Of a stretch of DNA of 6,184 nt, positions 1 through 5,934 are shown piece after piece. A program made the position numbers and the translations under genes. The first letter of the stretch is position 1. Every line of letters begins with the position of its first letter. The DNA is from an uncultured Comamonadaceae bacterium (GTDB taxonomy: Bacteria; Pseudomonadota; Gammaproteobacteria; Burkholderiales; Burkholderiaceae_C), in assembly GCA_937871735.1 (NCBI GenBank), contig CALMOI010000360.1:1-6184 (forward strand). Direction: 5' to 3'. Below the pieces are notes generated by a model. The model was not told the DNA's origin. It saw only the letters and a list, made by a program, of their open reading frames with translations, and did no database searches.

Positions 1-204
1 GGCGAAAAGGACCCTATGTACGACCAGGCGGTGGAAGTGGTGCTCAAGAACCGCAAGGCCAGCATCTCGCTGGTGCAGCGCCATCTCAAAATCGGCTACA
101 ACCGCGCCTCCCGCCTGGTGGAAGACATGGAAAAAGCCGGCTTGGTCAGCTCCATGAGCACCAGCGGTCAGCGCGACATTTTGGTGCCGACTCATTCTGA
201 GTGA
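1..204 (+). CDS. ftsK: DNA translocase FtsK, C-terminal gamma domain (5' truncated by window edge)
   Basis: Only the last 67 codons are visible, open from base 1 and ending in TGA at 202-204. They match the FtsK gamma subdomain, the winged-helix module that reads polar KOPS sequences, orients the hexameric motor on DNA and activates XerCD recombination at dif during division. The visible hallmarks are DPMYDQAV near the start, then VLKNRKASISLVQRHLKIGYNRASRLVEDME in substance, that is a helix, the ISLVQRHL helix, the GYNRASRL recognition helix and a GLVS turn before a short polar tail. The membrane and motor domains lie upstream of the window. The next gene is lolA, as in E. coli, which supports the call. 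The ATG at base 16 is an internal methionine, not a start, because homology continues upstream through GEKDP. What is seen is the motif series; the DNA-binding role is family knowledge. Confidence 0.95.
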   Translation, partial: GEKDPMYDQAVEVVLKNRKASISLVQRHLKIGYNRASRLVEDMEKAGLVSSMSTSGQRDILVPTHSE

Positions 205-216
205 GTCCACCTCACT
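200..216 (+). repeat. Inverted repeat / small hairpin at the ftsK stop codon
   Basis: AGTGAG (200-205) and CTCACT (211-216) are exact reverse complements around a 5-base loop TCCAC. The left arm contains the ftsK TGA stop. No T-run follows, so it is not a standard intrinsic terminator. It might help mRNA 3'-end stability or simply be chance; a 6-bp stem is modest. Confidence 0.35.
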
Positions 217-222
217 GAACTT

Positions 223-236
223 GCGGGTTCGCCCGC
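223..236 (+). repeat. GC hairpin with TTCG loop in the ftsK-lolA gap
   Basis: GCGGG (223-227) and CCCGC (232-236) pair perfectly around a TTCG tetraloop. It lies just 12 bases before the lolA ATG at 249 and directly after another hairpin at 200-216. It is not followed by T residues, so termination is unlikely. In the mRNA a compact UUCG hairpin this close to the start could affect lolA ribosome loading, where no clear Shine-Dalgarno is visible. That role is inference. Confidence 0.4.
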
Positions 237-248
237 TGTCCTATCGCT

Positions 249-917
249 ATGAACACTTCGATTTCACTGCGCCCTTTGCGCACTTGCACAGGGGCGCTGT
301 TGGTGGCCCTGACCTTGTGGGGCGCTGTGGCGGCTCACGCTTCGGGCCTAGACAGCTTGGAGAATTTCGTCAAAACCGCGAGATCGGGCCGCGCCACGTT
401 CACGCAGGTCGTGACCGCGCCGCCCAAAGAGGGCGTTGCCGGGCGCAGCAAGACCTCGACCGGGCGCTTTGAGTTCGAGCGGCCCGGGCATTTCCGCTTC
501 GTTTACCAAAAGCCGTTTGAGCAAGTCATCGTCGCTGATGGGCAAACGCTGTGGCTGTATGACGTGGACTTGAACCAAGTCAGCACCCGCAAGCAAGCAC
601 AAGTGCTGGGCAGCACGCCTGCCGCGTTGATTGCCGCCGCCCCTGATTTGAAGGCGCTGGAGGCAGATTTCACCCTCCAAGCTGCGCCCGACAAAGATGG
701 CCTGCAATGGGCGCAAGCCACGCCCAAGCTGCGCGACGGCCAGTTGCAAAGCGTGCGCCTAGGTTTCCGGGGTGCTGATCTGGCGGTGCTGGACGTGCAA
801 GACAGCTTTGGTCAGCGTTCGGTGCTCACCTTCAGCAACTTTGAGATGAACCCCGCCTTGCCCGCCACCACCTTCGTGTTTCGACCGCCGCAGGGGGCGG
901 ACGTGGTTCGGCAGTGA
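249..917 (+). CDS. lolA: Outer-membrane lipoprotein carrier protein LolA
   Basis: This encodes a 222-residue periplasmic chaperone that takes lipoproteins released by the LolCDE ABC transporter at the inner membrane and hands them to LolB at the outer membrane. A Sec signal peptide is visible: arginines at 8 and 11, a hydrophobic core at about 15-28 and a likely cleavage site after AHA at 29-31, leaving a mature protein of about 191 residues, close to the family norm. LolA-like features follow: ATFTQVV near 49-55, GRFEFERPGHFRFVY near 72-86, VIVADGQTLWLYD near 93-105, and the C-terminal FVFRPPQGADVV near 209-220, matching the PPQG motif of LolA. The start at 249 is chosen because it gives a complete signal peptide; no strong ribosome site precedes it. 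It sits between ftsK (44-base gap) and rarA (18-base gap), the same order as in E. coli, and is probably co-transcribed with rarA. Confidence 0.93.
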   Translation: MNTSISLRPLRTCTGALLVALTLWGAVAAHASGLDSLENFVKTARSGRATFTQVVTAPPKEGVAGRSKTSTGRFEFERPGHFRFVYQKPFEQVIVADGQTLWLYDVDLNQVSTRKQAQVLGSTPAALIAAAPDLKALEADFTLQAAPDKDGLQWAQATPKLRDGQLQSVRLGFRGADLAVLDVQDSFGQRSVLTFSNFEMNPALPATTFVFRPPQGADVVRQ

Positions 918-935
918 GTTGGGCCGCGAAGCGCC

Positions 936-2243
936 ATGACTGATCTGTTCACGCAAGCGCCGGTCGCGCCCTTGGCCGAGCTGCTGCGGCCTCAAGTGCT
1001 GGACGATGTCATCGGGCAAACCCACCTGTTGGGAGACGGAAAACCGTTGAAATTGGCTTTTCTGTCCGGAAAACCGAACTCCATGATCTTCTGGGGGCCA
1101 CCCGGCGTGGGCAAAACCACGCTGGCGCGGCTCACGGCCCATGCGTTTGCGTGCGAGTTCATCGCGCTGTCGGCGGTGTTTTCGGGCGTGAAAGACATTC
1201 GGGCCGCGATGGAGCAGGCGCAGCACAACCTGGCGCAAGGCAAGCGCACGATTTTGTTTGTCGATGAAATTCACCGCTTCAACAAAAGCCAGCAAGACGC
1301 GCTGCTGCCGTATACCGAAAGCGGCTTGGTCACTTTTATTGGCGCGACCACTGAAAACCCATCGTTTGAAGTGAATTCAGCCTTGCTGTCGCGGGCGCAG
1401 GTTTATGTCCTGAAATCGCTGACTGACGATGAATTGAAGTTGTTATTGACCAAGGTGCAGAAATCAGCCCTCAGTCACCTGCAATTTGACGAAGCCGCAG
1501 TCAATACCATTATTAGTTATGCCGATGGCGATGCACGCCGATTTTTAAATTTGCTAGAGCAATGCAATGCAGCAGCGGGCGCAGCGGGCATTACTCATAT
1601 CCATGCCGAATTTATTCAAAATGCCTTGGCGCTGAACAGCCGCCGGTTTGACAAGGGCGGCGACAACTTCTACGACCAAATCTCAGCCTTGCACAAGTCG
1701 GTGCGTGGCTCCAACCCTGACGCGGCCTTGTACTGGCTGTGCCGTATGCTGGACGGCGGTGCTGATCCGCGCTACTTGTCCCGGCGCATTGTGCGCATGG
1801 CGTGGGAAGACATCGGCTTGGCCGACCCGCGTGCGATGCAAATTGCCAATGATGCGGCATTAACTTTTGAGCGTTTAGGCAGCCCTGAAGGTGAATTGGC
1901 ATTGGGCCAGGCGGTGATTTATTTGGCGGTTGCCGCCAAGAGTAATGCGGGTTATAAGGCTTATAACGAAGCCCGTGCTTTTGTGAAACAAGACAAAAGC
2001 CGTGAAGTGCCGGTTCATTTGCGCAATGCGCCCACCAAGCTCATGAAAGAACTGGGTCACGGGCATGAATACCGTTACGCCCATGATGAACCCAACGCCT
2101 ATGCTGCGGGTGAAACCTATCTGCCTGACGGCATGCCTGAGCCCACCTGGTATCAACCTGTGCCGCGCGGCTTGGAAGGCAAAATTGGTGAAAAGCTCGC
2201 ACTGCTGAAAAAGTGGGACGAGGAGGCCGGTCGATCTACGTAG
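936..2243 (+). CDS. rarA: Replication-associated recombination protein A (AAA+ ATPase RarA/MgsA)
   Basis: The 435-residue product belongs to the RarA/MgsA/WRNIP1 family: tetrameric AAA+ ATPases related to clamp loaders that act at stalled replication forks, at DNA ends and at SSB-coated gaps. Walker A is GPPGVGKTT (54-62) and Walker B ILFVDEIHRF (106-115, acidic pair D110-E111). RFNKSQQDALL follows, then sensor 1 GATTENPS (136-143), an SRA arginine-finger region (152-154) and sensor 2 GDARRFLNLLE (198-208). The C-terminal tetramerisation region carries family blocks: FYDQISALHKSVRGS (245-259), DPRYLSRR (277-284), PVHLRNAPTKLMKELG (359-374), EYRYAHDEPNAYAAGE (378-393) and GLEGKIGEKL (412-421). 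Length is close to E. coli RarA. The ribosome site is weak (GAAG at 928-931). Bases 1501-1620 are only about 44% GC by hand count, lower than flanking genes, although the reading frame and motifs are intact. An intrinsic terminator follows the gene. Confidence 0.97.
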   Translation: MTDLFTQAPVAPLAELLRPQVLDDVIGQTHLLGDGKPLKLAFLSGKPNSMIFWGPPGVGKTTLARLTAHAFACEFIALSAVFSGVKDIRAAMEQAQHNLAQGKRTILFVDEIHRFNKSQQDALLPYTESGLVTFIGATTENPSFEVNSALLSRAQVYVLKSLTDDELKLLLTKVQKSALSHLQFDEAAVNTIISYADGDARRFLNLLEQCNAAAGAAGITHIHAEFIQNALALNSRRFDKGGDNFYDQISALHKSVRGSNPDAALYWLCRMLDGGADPRYLSRRIVRMAWEDIGLADPRAMQIANDAALTFERLGSPEGELALGQAVIYLAVAAKSNAGYKAYNEARAFVKQDKSREVPVHLRNAPTKLMKELGHGHEYRYAHDEPNAYAAGETYLPDGMPEPTWYQPVPRGLEGKIGEKLALLKKWDEEAGRST

Positions 2244-2251
2244 TTCTACGT
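2238..2251 (+). repeat. Near-perfect palindrome over the rarA stop codon
   Basis: ACGTAG (2238-2243) and CTACGT (2246-2251) are reverse complements separated by only TT. The rarA TAG stop occupies 2241-2243. The same bases also form a 7-base direct repeat, TCTACGT at 2235-2241 and 2245-2251. The 2-base spacer is too tight for a full RNA hairpin, so a protein-binding site or a 5-bp stem with a 4-base loop is more plausible. Function unknown. Confidence 0.35.
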
Positions 2252-2268
2252 GTTGCCTGTTTGCAACA
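2251..2268 (+). repeat. Perfect 6-bp hairpin downstream of rarA
   Basis: TGTTGC (2251-2256) and GCAACA (2263-2268) pair exactly around a 6-base loop CTGTTT. It sits 7 bases beyond the rarA stop and 22 bases before the terminator stem. It is followed by A residues rather than T residues, so it is not itself a + strand terminator. It may protect the rarA mRNA 3' end, but this is inference. Confidence 0.35.
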
Positions 2269-2290
2269 AAAGTCTAAAATTTTCCCTCAG

Positions 2291-2322
2291 CCCGCTTTGG
2301 CCTACTCCTTGGCGGGTTTTTT
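2291..2322 (+). terminator. Rho-independent terminator after rarA
   Basis: CCCGC (2291-2295) pairs with GCGGG (2312-2316), with a possible extra T-G pair (2296/2311) and two G-C pairs closing the apex (2299-2300 with 2307-2308). A run of six T residues (2317-2322) follows immediately. This is the classic intrinsic terminator layout. It separates the ftsK-lolA-rarA block from the liv operon, which implies that liv has its own promoter in the following 80 bases. No T-run lies on the opposite side, so it works in the + direction only. Confidence 0.85.
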
Positions 2323-2344
2323 GCTAGGGTGGTATGGGCGGATT

Positions 2345-2360
2345 TCTGACAAGCGTCAGA
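2345..2360. promoter_or_regulatory. Perfect inverted repeat in the liv operon leader (possible operator)
   Basis: TCTGAC (2345-2350) and GTCAGA (2355-2360) are exact reverse complements with a 4-base spacer AAGC. The element lies between the rarA terminator and livH, 45 bases before the livH start, where the promoter or leader of the liv operon should be. Its left arm includes CTGACA, one mismatch from a -35 TTGACA, but no matching -10 box lies 16-18 bases downstream. It could be a regulator dimer site or an RNA hairpin in the leader. I cannot assign a regulator. Confidence 0.35.
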
Positions 2361-2392
2361 GCCGCAGTCAAGGTCGATATCTCATTTGGATT

Positions 2393-2397
2393 GGAGA
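2393..2397 (+). promoter_or_regulatory. Ribosome binding site that fixes the livH start
   Basis: GGAGA lies 8 bases before the ATG at 2406. This favours 2406 over an in-frame upstream ATG at 2334, which would add 24 residues with no resemblance to LivH and no recognisable ribosome site. Confidence 0.8.
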
Positions 2398-2405
2398 AAC
2401 GCTGC

Positions 2406-3335
2406 ATGGACATCTTGCTGCAACAGATCATCAACGGCTTGGTGCTAGGGAGCATGTATGCCTTGGTGGCGCTGGGTTACACGATGGTGTACGGCATCAT
2501 CAACTTGATCAACTTCGCGCACGGCGAGGTGCTGATGGTGGGTGCGCTCACCAGTTGGACGCTGATTGGTTGGATGCAAGAAGCCATGCCCGGTTTGCCC
2601 GGCTGGCTGATCTTGCTGGTGGCGATGCTGATTTCCTGCGTCGTGGCCGCTTCGCTGAACTTCGTGATTGAAAAAGTCGCCTATCGCCCGTTGCGCAACA
2701 GCCCCAAGCTGGCCCCGCTGATCACGGCGATTGGCATGTCGATCTTGCTGCAAACGCTGGCGATGATCATCTGGAAACCCAATCCCAAACCCTATCCCAC
2801 GCTGCTGCCCAACACGCCGATTGACTTGGCCGGTGCGGTGATCACGCCCACACAAATCATGATCTTGGGCCTGACAGCGGTGTCGCTGGCAGTGCTGACT
2901 TGGCTGGTTAACCACACTCGCTTGGGCCGTGCCATGCGCGCTACCGCTGAGAACCCGCGTGTGGCCGGGTTGATGGGCGTGAAGCCCGATATGGTGATTT
3001 CGGCCACCTTCGTGATTGGTGCGGTGCTGGCCACCATCGCCGGGATGATGTACGCCTCCAACTACGGCACGGTGCAGCACTCGATGGGCTTTTTGCCGGG
3101 CCTCAAAGCCTTCACGGCAGCAGTGTTTGGCGGCATTGGCAATTTGGCCGGAGCCGTGGTGGGCGGCATTTTGCTGGGTCTGATCGAGTCGATTGGCGCA
3201 GGCTACATCGGTGACTTGACGGGTGGTGTGCTGGGCAGCCACTACGCTGACATCTTCGCCTTCATCGTGCTGATTGTGGTGCTCACGCTGCGGCCTTCTG
3301 GTCTGCTTGGCGAACGTGTGGCCGACCGCGCCTGA
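2406..3335 (+). CDS. livH: Branched-chain amino acid type ABC transporter permease LivH
   Basis: This 309-residue inner-membrane protein is one of the two permeases of a LIV-type (HAAT family) importer, pairing with LivM to form the channel for leucine, isoleucine, valine or related substrates. It has the usual highly hydrophobic multi-span pattern and near-identical length to E. coli LivH (308). Family motifs include the N-terminal DILLQQIINGLVLGSMYAL, NFAHGE (36-41), YRPLR (93-97), the EAA-like cytoplasmic coupling loop RAMRATAENPRVAGLMGV (175-192), FGGIGNLAGAVVGG (241-254) and the C-terminal LRPSGLLG (295-302). The start at 2406 is supported by GGAGA at 2393-2397 and by matching the family N-terminus. 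It is the first gene of livHMGF; livM follows after 18 bases. No substrate-binding protein gene is adjacent, so the exact substrate cannot be read from context; amides, urea or other amino acids are possible for this family. Confidence 0.93.
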   Translation: MDILLQQIINGLVLGSMYALVALGYTMVYGIINLINFAHGEVLMVGALTSWTLIGWMQEAMPGLPGWLILLVAMLISCVVAASLNFVIEKVAYRPLRNSPKLAPLITAIGMSILLQTLAMIIWKPNPKPYPTLLPNTPIDLAGAVITPTQIMILGLTAVSLAVLTWLVNHTRLGRAMRATAENPRVAGLMGVKPDMVISATFVIGAVLATIAGMMYASNYGTVQHSMGFLPGLKAFTAAVFGGIGNLAGAVVGGILLGLIESIGAGYIGDLTGGVLGSHYADIFAFIVLIVVLTLRPSGLLGERVADRA

Positions 3336-3353
3336 CCCCGGAGGAGCCTGACT

Positions 3354-4430
3354 ATGAAATCGAACAAAACTTTGACTTTCGCCTTGTCGGCCTTGGGCCT
3401 GCTGGTGCTGCCGCTGCTGCTGCAAAGCTTTGGCAATGCGTGGGTGCGTATTGCCGACATGGCGCTCTTGTATGTGCTGCTGGCCATTGGCCTGAACATT
3501 GTGGTCGGCTACGCCGGTCTGCTGGACTTGGGCTATGTGGCATTTTTTGCCGTCGGGGCCTACACCTACGGCTTGCTGGCTTCGCCGCACTTGACCGACA
3601 CCTTTCCCATGCTGGCCGAGATGTTCCCCGAGGGGTTGCACACCCCGCTGTGGCTCATCATTCCCATCGGAGCTGGGCTGGCCGGATTATGTGGCGTGCT
3701 GCTGGGCGCGCCCACACTCAAGCTGCGCGGCGACTACTTGGCCATCGTGACGCTGGGTTTTGGTGAAATCATCCGCGTGTTTTTGAACAACTTGGATCAG
3801 CCAGTCAACATCACCAACGGCCCCAAAGGGCTGGGGCAAATCGACTCGCTCAAGTTCTTTGGGCTGGATTTGGGCCGACCCTTGCAACTGGGCGACTACC
3901 AACTGGCCTCGGTGTCGCAGTACTACTATTTGTTCTTGGTGCTGGTGCTGTTCAGTATCTTGATCAGCTATCGGCTGCAACTGTCGCGCATCGGCCGCGC
4001 TTGGATGGCGATTCGTGAAGACGAGATTGCCGCCAAAGCAATGGGCATCAACACCCGCAACCTCAAGCTGCTGGCGTTCGGCATGGGCGCTACTTTTGGC
4101 GGCGTGTCGGGCGTGATGTTCGGTGCCTTCCAAGGCTTCGTCTCGCCCGAGTCGTTCAGCCTGATGGAGTCGGTGATGATTGTGGCGATGGTGGTGCTGG
4201 GCGGTCTGGGCCACTTGCCGGGCGTGATTTTGGGTGCGGTGCTGCTGTCGGCGCTGCCCGAGGTGCTGCGCTATGTGGCCAGCCCGCTGCAAGCCATGAC
4301 CGACGGACGCTTGGACGCGGCCATCTTGCGCCAGCTCTTGATTGCGCTGGCCATGATCATCATCATGCTGCTGCGCCCGCGTGGCCTGTGGCCGTCACCC
4401 GAGCACGGCAAAGCCCTGCACAGCCAGTAA
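3354..4430 (+). CDS. livM: Branched-chain amino acid type ABC transporter permease LivM
   Basis: The 358-residue product is the second permease of the importer and partners LivH in the inner membrane. A hydrophobic first span occupies about residues 8-25. LivM hallmarks follow: LLAIGLNIVVGYAGLLDLG (42-60), VGAYTYGLLASP (67-78), LKLRGDYLAIVTLGFGEIIR (122-141), NGPKGL (155-160), the EAA-like coupling loop GRAWMAIREDEIAAKAMGIN (214-233), VVLGGLGHLPGVILGA (280-295) and the C-terminal RPRGLW (341-346). It is shorter than E. coli LivM (425), which carries a longer N-terminal part, but this compact form is common in the family. A strong GGAGG (3340-3344) lies 9 bases before the ATG. The gap from livH is 18 bases and the stop overlaps the ribosome site of livG, so the genes are tightly co-expressed. 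Confidence 0.93.
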   Translation: MKSNKTLTFALSALGLLVLPLLLQSFGNAWVRIADMALLYVLLAIGLNIVVGYAGLLDLGYVAFFAVGAYTYGLLASPHLTDTFPMLAEMFPEGLHTPLWLIIPIGAGLAGLCGVLLGAPTLKLRGDYLAIVTLGFGEIIRVFLNNLDQPVNITNGPKGLGQIDSLKFFGLDLGRPLQLGDYQLASVSQYYYLFLVLVLFSILISYRLQLSRIGRAWMAIREDEIAAKAMGINTRNLKLLAFGMGATFGGVSGVMFGAFQGFVSPESFSLMESVMIVAMVVLGGLGHLPGVILGAVLLSALPEVLRYVASPLQAMTDGRLDAAILRQLLIALAMIIIMLLRPRGLWPSPEHGKALHSQ

Positions 4431-4442
4431 GGAGAGCGACCT

Positions 4443-5213
4443 ATGCAAGTTCCAGTTTTGAAAGTCGCCGGTATTTCCAAGCGCTTTGGCGGCCTGCAAG
4501 CCTTGTCGGATGTGGGCATCACCATCCAACGCGGTCAGGTTTATGGCCTGATTGGCCCCAACGGCGCGGGCAAGACCACGTTTTTCAACGTGATCACCGG
4601 CTTGTACACCCCGGACAGCGGCAGCTTTGAGCTGGCTGGGCAACCTTACCAACCCAAAGCGGTGCATGAGGTGGCTAAAGCGGGCATTGCACGCACTTTC
4701 CAGAACATTCGCCTGTTTGCCGAGATGACCGCGCTGGAAAACGTGATGGTAGGCCGCCACGTGCGCACCCACTCGGGTTTGCTGGGCGCGATGTTTCGCA
4801 CCTCCGGCTTCAAGGCCGAAGAAGCGCAAATCACCGAGCGCGCCCGCGAGCTGCTGGAGTACGTGGGCATCGGTAAATACGCCGACTTCAAAGCCCGCAC
4901 TCTGAGCTACGGCGACCAACGCCGCTTGGAAATTGCCCGTGCGCTGGCCACCGACCCGCAGCTCATCGCCTTGGACGAGCCCGCCGCTGGCATGAACGCC
5001 ACTGAAAAAGTGATGCTGCGCGAACTGATCGACCGCATCCGCAACGACAACCGCACCATCCTCATCATTGAGCACGACGTGAAACTCATGATGGGCCTGT
5101 GCGACCGCGTGACCGTGCTGGACTACGGCAAGCAAATCGCCGAAGGCACGCCCGCCGAAGTGCAACGCAACGACAAAGTGATCGAAGCCTATTTGGGCAC
5201 CGGAGGACACTGA
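4443..5213 (+). CDS. livG: Branched-chain amino acid type ABC transporter ATPase LivG
   Basis: This 256-residue cytoplasmic ATPase, one residue longer than E. coli LivG, drives the LivHM permease together with LivF. Visible motifs are Walker A GPNGAGKT (38-45), the Q-loop in ARTFQNIRLF (Q87), the LivG-type extended helical segment around GRHVRTHSGLLGAMF (104-118), the signature LSYGDQRRLEIARAL (154-168) in place of LSGGQ, Walker B LIALDEP (174-180, catalytic E179), the D-loop AAGMN (181-185) and the switch histidine H211 in IIEHDVKLMM. The C-terminal IAEGTPAEV (232-240) and AYLG (249-252) are typical of the family. AAGGAG (4429-4434) overlaps the livM TAA stop and is 8 bases before the ATG. 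livF begins 4 bases after the stop. All catalytic residues look intact. Confidence 0.95.
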   Translation: MQVPVLKVAGISKRFGGLQALSDVGITIQRGQVYGLIGPNGAGKTTFFNVITGLYTPDSGSFELAGQPYQPKAVHEVAKAGIARTFQNIRLFAEMTALENVMVGRHVRTHSGLLGAMFRTSGFKAEEAQITERARELLEYVGIGKYADFKARTLSYGDQRRLEIARALATDPQLIALDEPAAGMNATEKVMLRELIDRIRNDNRTILIIEHDVKLMMGLCDRVTVLDYGKQIAEGTPAEVQRNDKVIEAYLGTGGH

Positions 5214-5217
5214 CACC

Positions 5218-5934
5218 ATGGCAGCCACATTACTGAAAATCAAAGGGCTGAAAGTAGCCTACGGCGGCATTCAAGCCGTCAAAGGCGTGGACTTTGAAGT
5301 GCGCGAGGGCGAGCTGGTCTCGCTGATCGGCTCCAACGGTGCGGGCAAAACCACCACCATGAAAGCCATCACCGGCCTGCTGCCTTTTGGCGATGGCGAC
5401 ATCGAGTACCTGGGCAAAAGCATCAAAGGCCAAGGCCCGTGGGATTTGGTCAAGCAAGGCTTGGCGATGGTGCCGGAAGGGCGCGGCATTTTCACGCGCA
5501 TGACCATCACCGAAAACCTGCAAATGGGCGCGTACATCCGCACCGACAAGCCGGAAATTGAGGCTGACATCGACAAGGTGTTCACCCTGTTCCCGCGCCT
5601 GAAAGAGCGTAAAGACCAGCTCGCGGGCACCATGAGCGGCGGCGAGCAGCAAATGCTGGCGATGGGCCGCGCCTTGATGAGCCGCCCCAAAGTGCTGCTC
5701 TTGGACGAGCCCAGCATGGGTCTGTCGCCCATCATGGTGGACAAGATCTTTGAAGTGGTGCGCGACGTGTATGCCCAAGGCGTGACCGTGCTGCTGGTGG
5801 AGCAAAACGCCAGCCGCGCCTTGGCGATTGCCGACCGGGGCTATGTGATGGAGTCTGGCTTGATCACCATGACCGGCCCCGCCCGCCAAATGCTGGACGA
5901 CCCCAAAGTGCGCGCAGCCTACTTGGGCGAGTGA
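5218..5934 (+). CDS. livF: Branched-chain amino acid type ABC transporter ATPase LivF
   Basis: The 238-residue product is the second ATPase of the importer, within one residue of E. coli LivF (237). Motifs are Walker A GSNGAGKT (38-45), VPEGRGIFTRMTITENL (85-101), signature MSGGEQQMLAMGRAL (139-153), Walker B VLLLDEP (159-165, catalytic E164), D-loop SMGLSP (166-171), VEQNASRAL (194-202) and C-terminal AAYLGE (233-238). The Q-loop position carries glutamate (E87, in VPEGR) and the switch position glutamine (Q196, in VEQN). Both are usual for LivF and distinguish it from LivG, which has Q87 and H211. GGAGG at 5202-5206, inside the end of livG, is 11 bases before the ATG. The last codons overlap the probable GTG start of the downstream Nudix gene, so the transcript very likely continues into it. 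Confidence 0.95.
   Translation: MAATLLKIKGLKVAYGGIQAVKGVDFEVREGELVSLIGSNGAGKTTTMKAITGLLPFGDGDIEYLGKSIKGQGPWDLVKQGLAMVPEGRGIFTRMTITENLQMGAYIRTDKPEIEADIDKVFTLFPRLKERKDQLAGTMSGGEQQMLAMGRALMSRPKVLLLDEPSMGLSPIMVDKIFEVVRDVYAQGVTVLLVEQNASRALAIADRGYVMESGLITMTGPARQMLDDPKVRAAYLGE

Noticed and set aside
2221..2226. AGGAGG near the rarA 3' end as a ribosome site for a hidden small gene
   Set aside because: No ATG lies at a useful distance downstream, and the sequence runs directly into the stop codon and hairpins; it encodes residues of the RarA tail.
2346..2374. Possible -35 box CTGACA before livH
   Set aside because: No -10-like hexamer lies 16-18 bases downstream (sequence there is around TCAAGG), so a sigma-70 promoter cannot be supported.
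2334..2405. Upstream in-frame ATG that would extend LivH by 24 residues
   Set aside because: The extra residues do not resemble a LivH N-terminus, no ribosome site precedes 2334, and the extension would cover the leader palindrome. GGAGA before 2406 and the family start DILLQQIINGL favour 2406.
2445..3641. Long minus-strand open frames (2445-3641, 4395-5243, 3687-4292 and others)
   Set aside because: They lie antisense to well-supported liv genes, are rich in Gln, His and Arg as expected for shadows of GC-rich codons, and show no recognisable family features.
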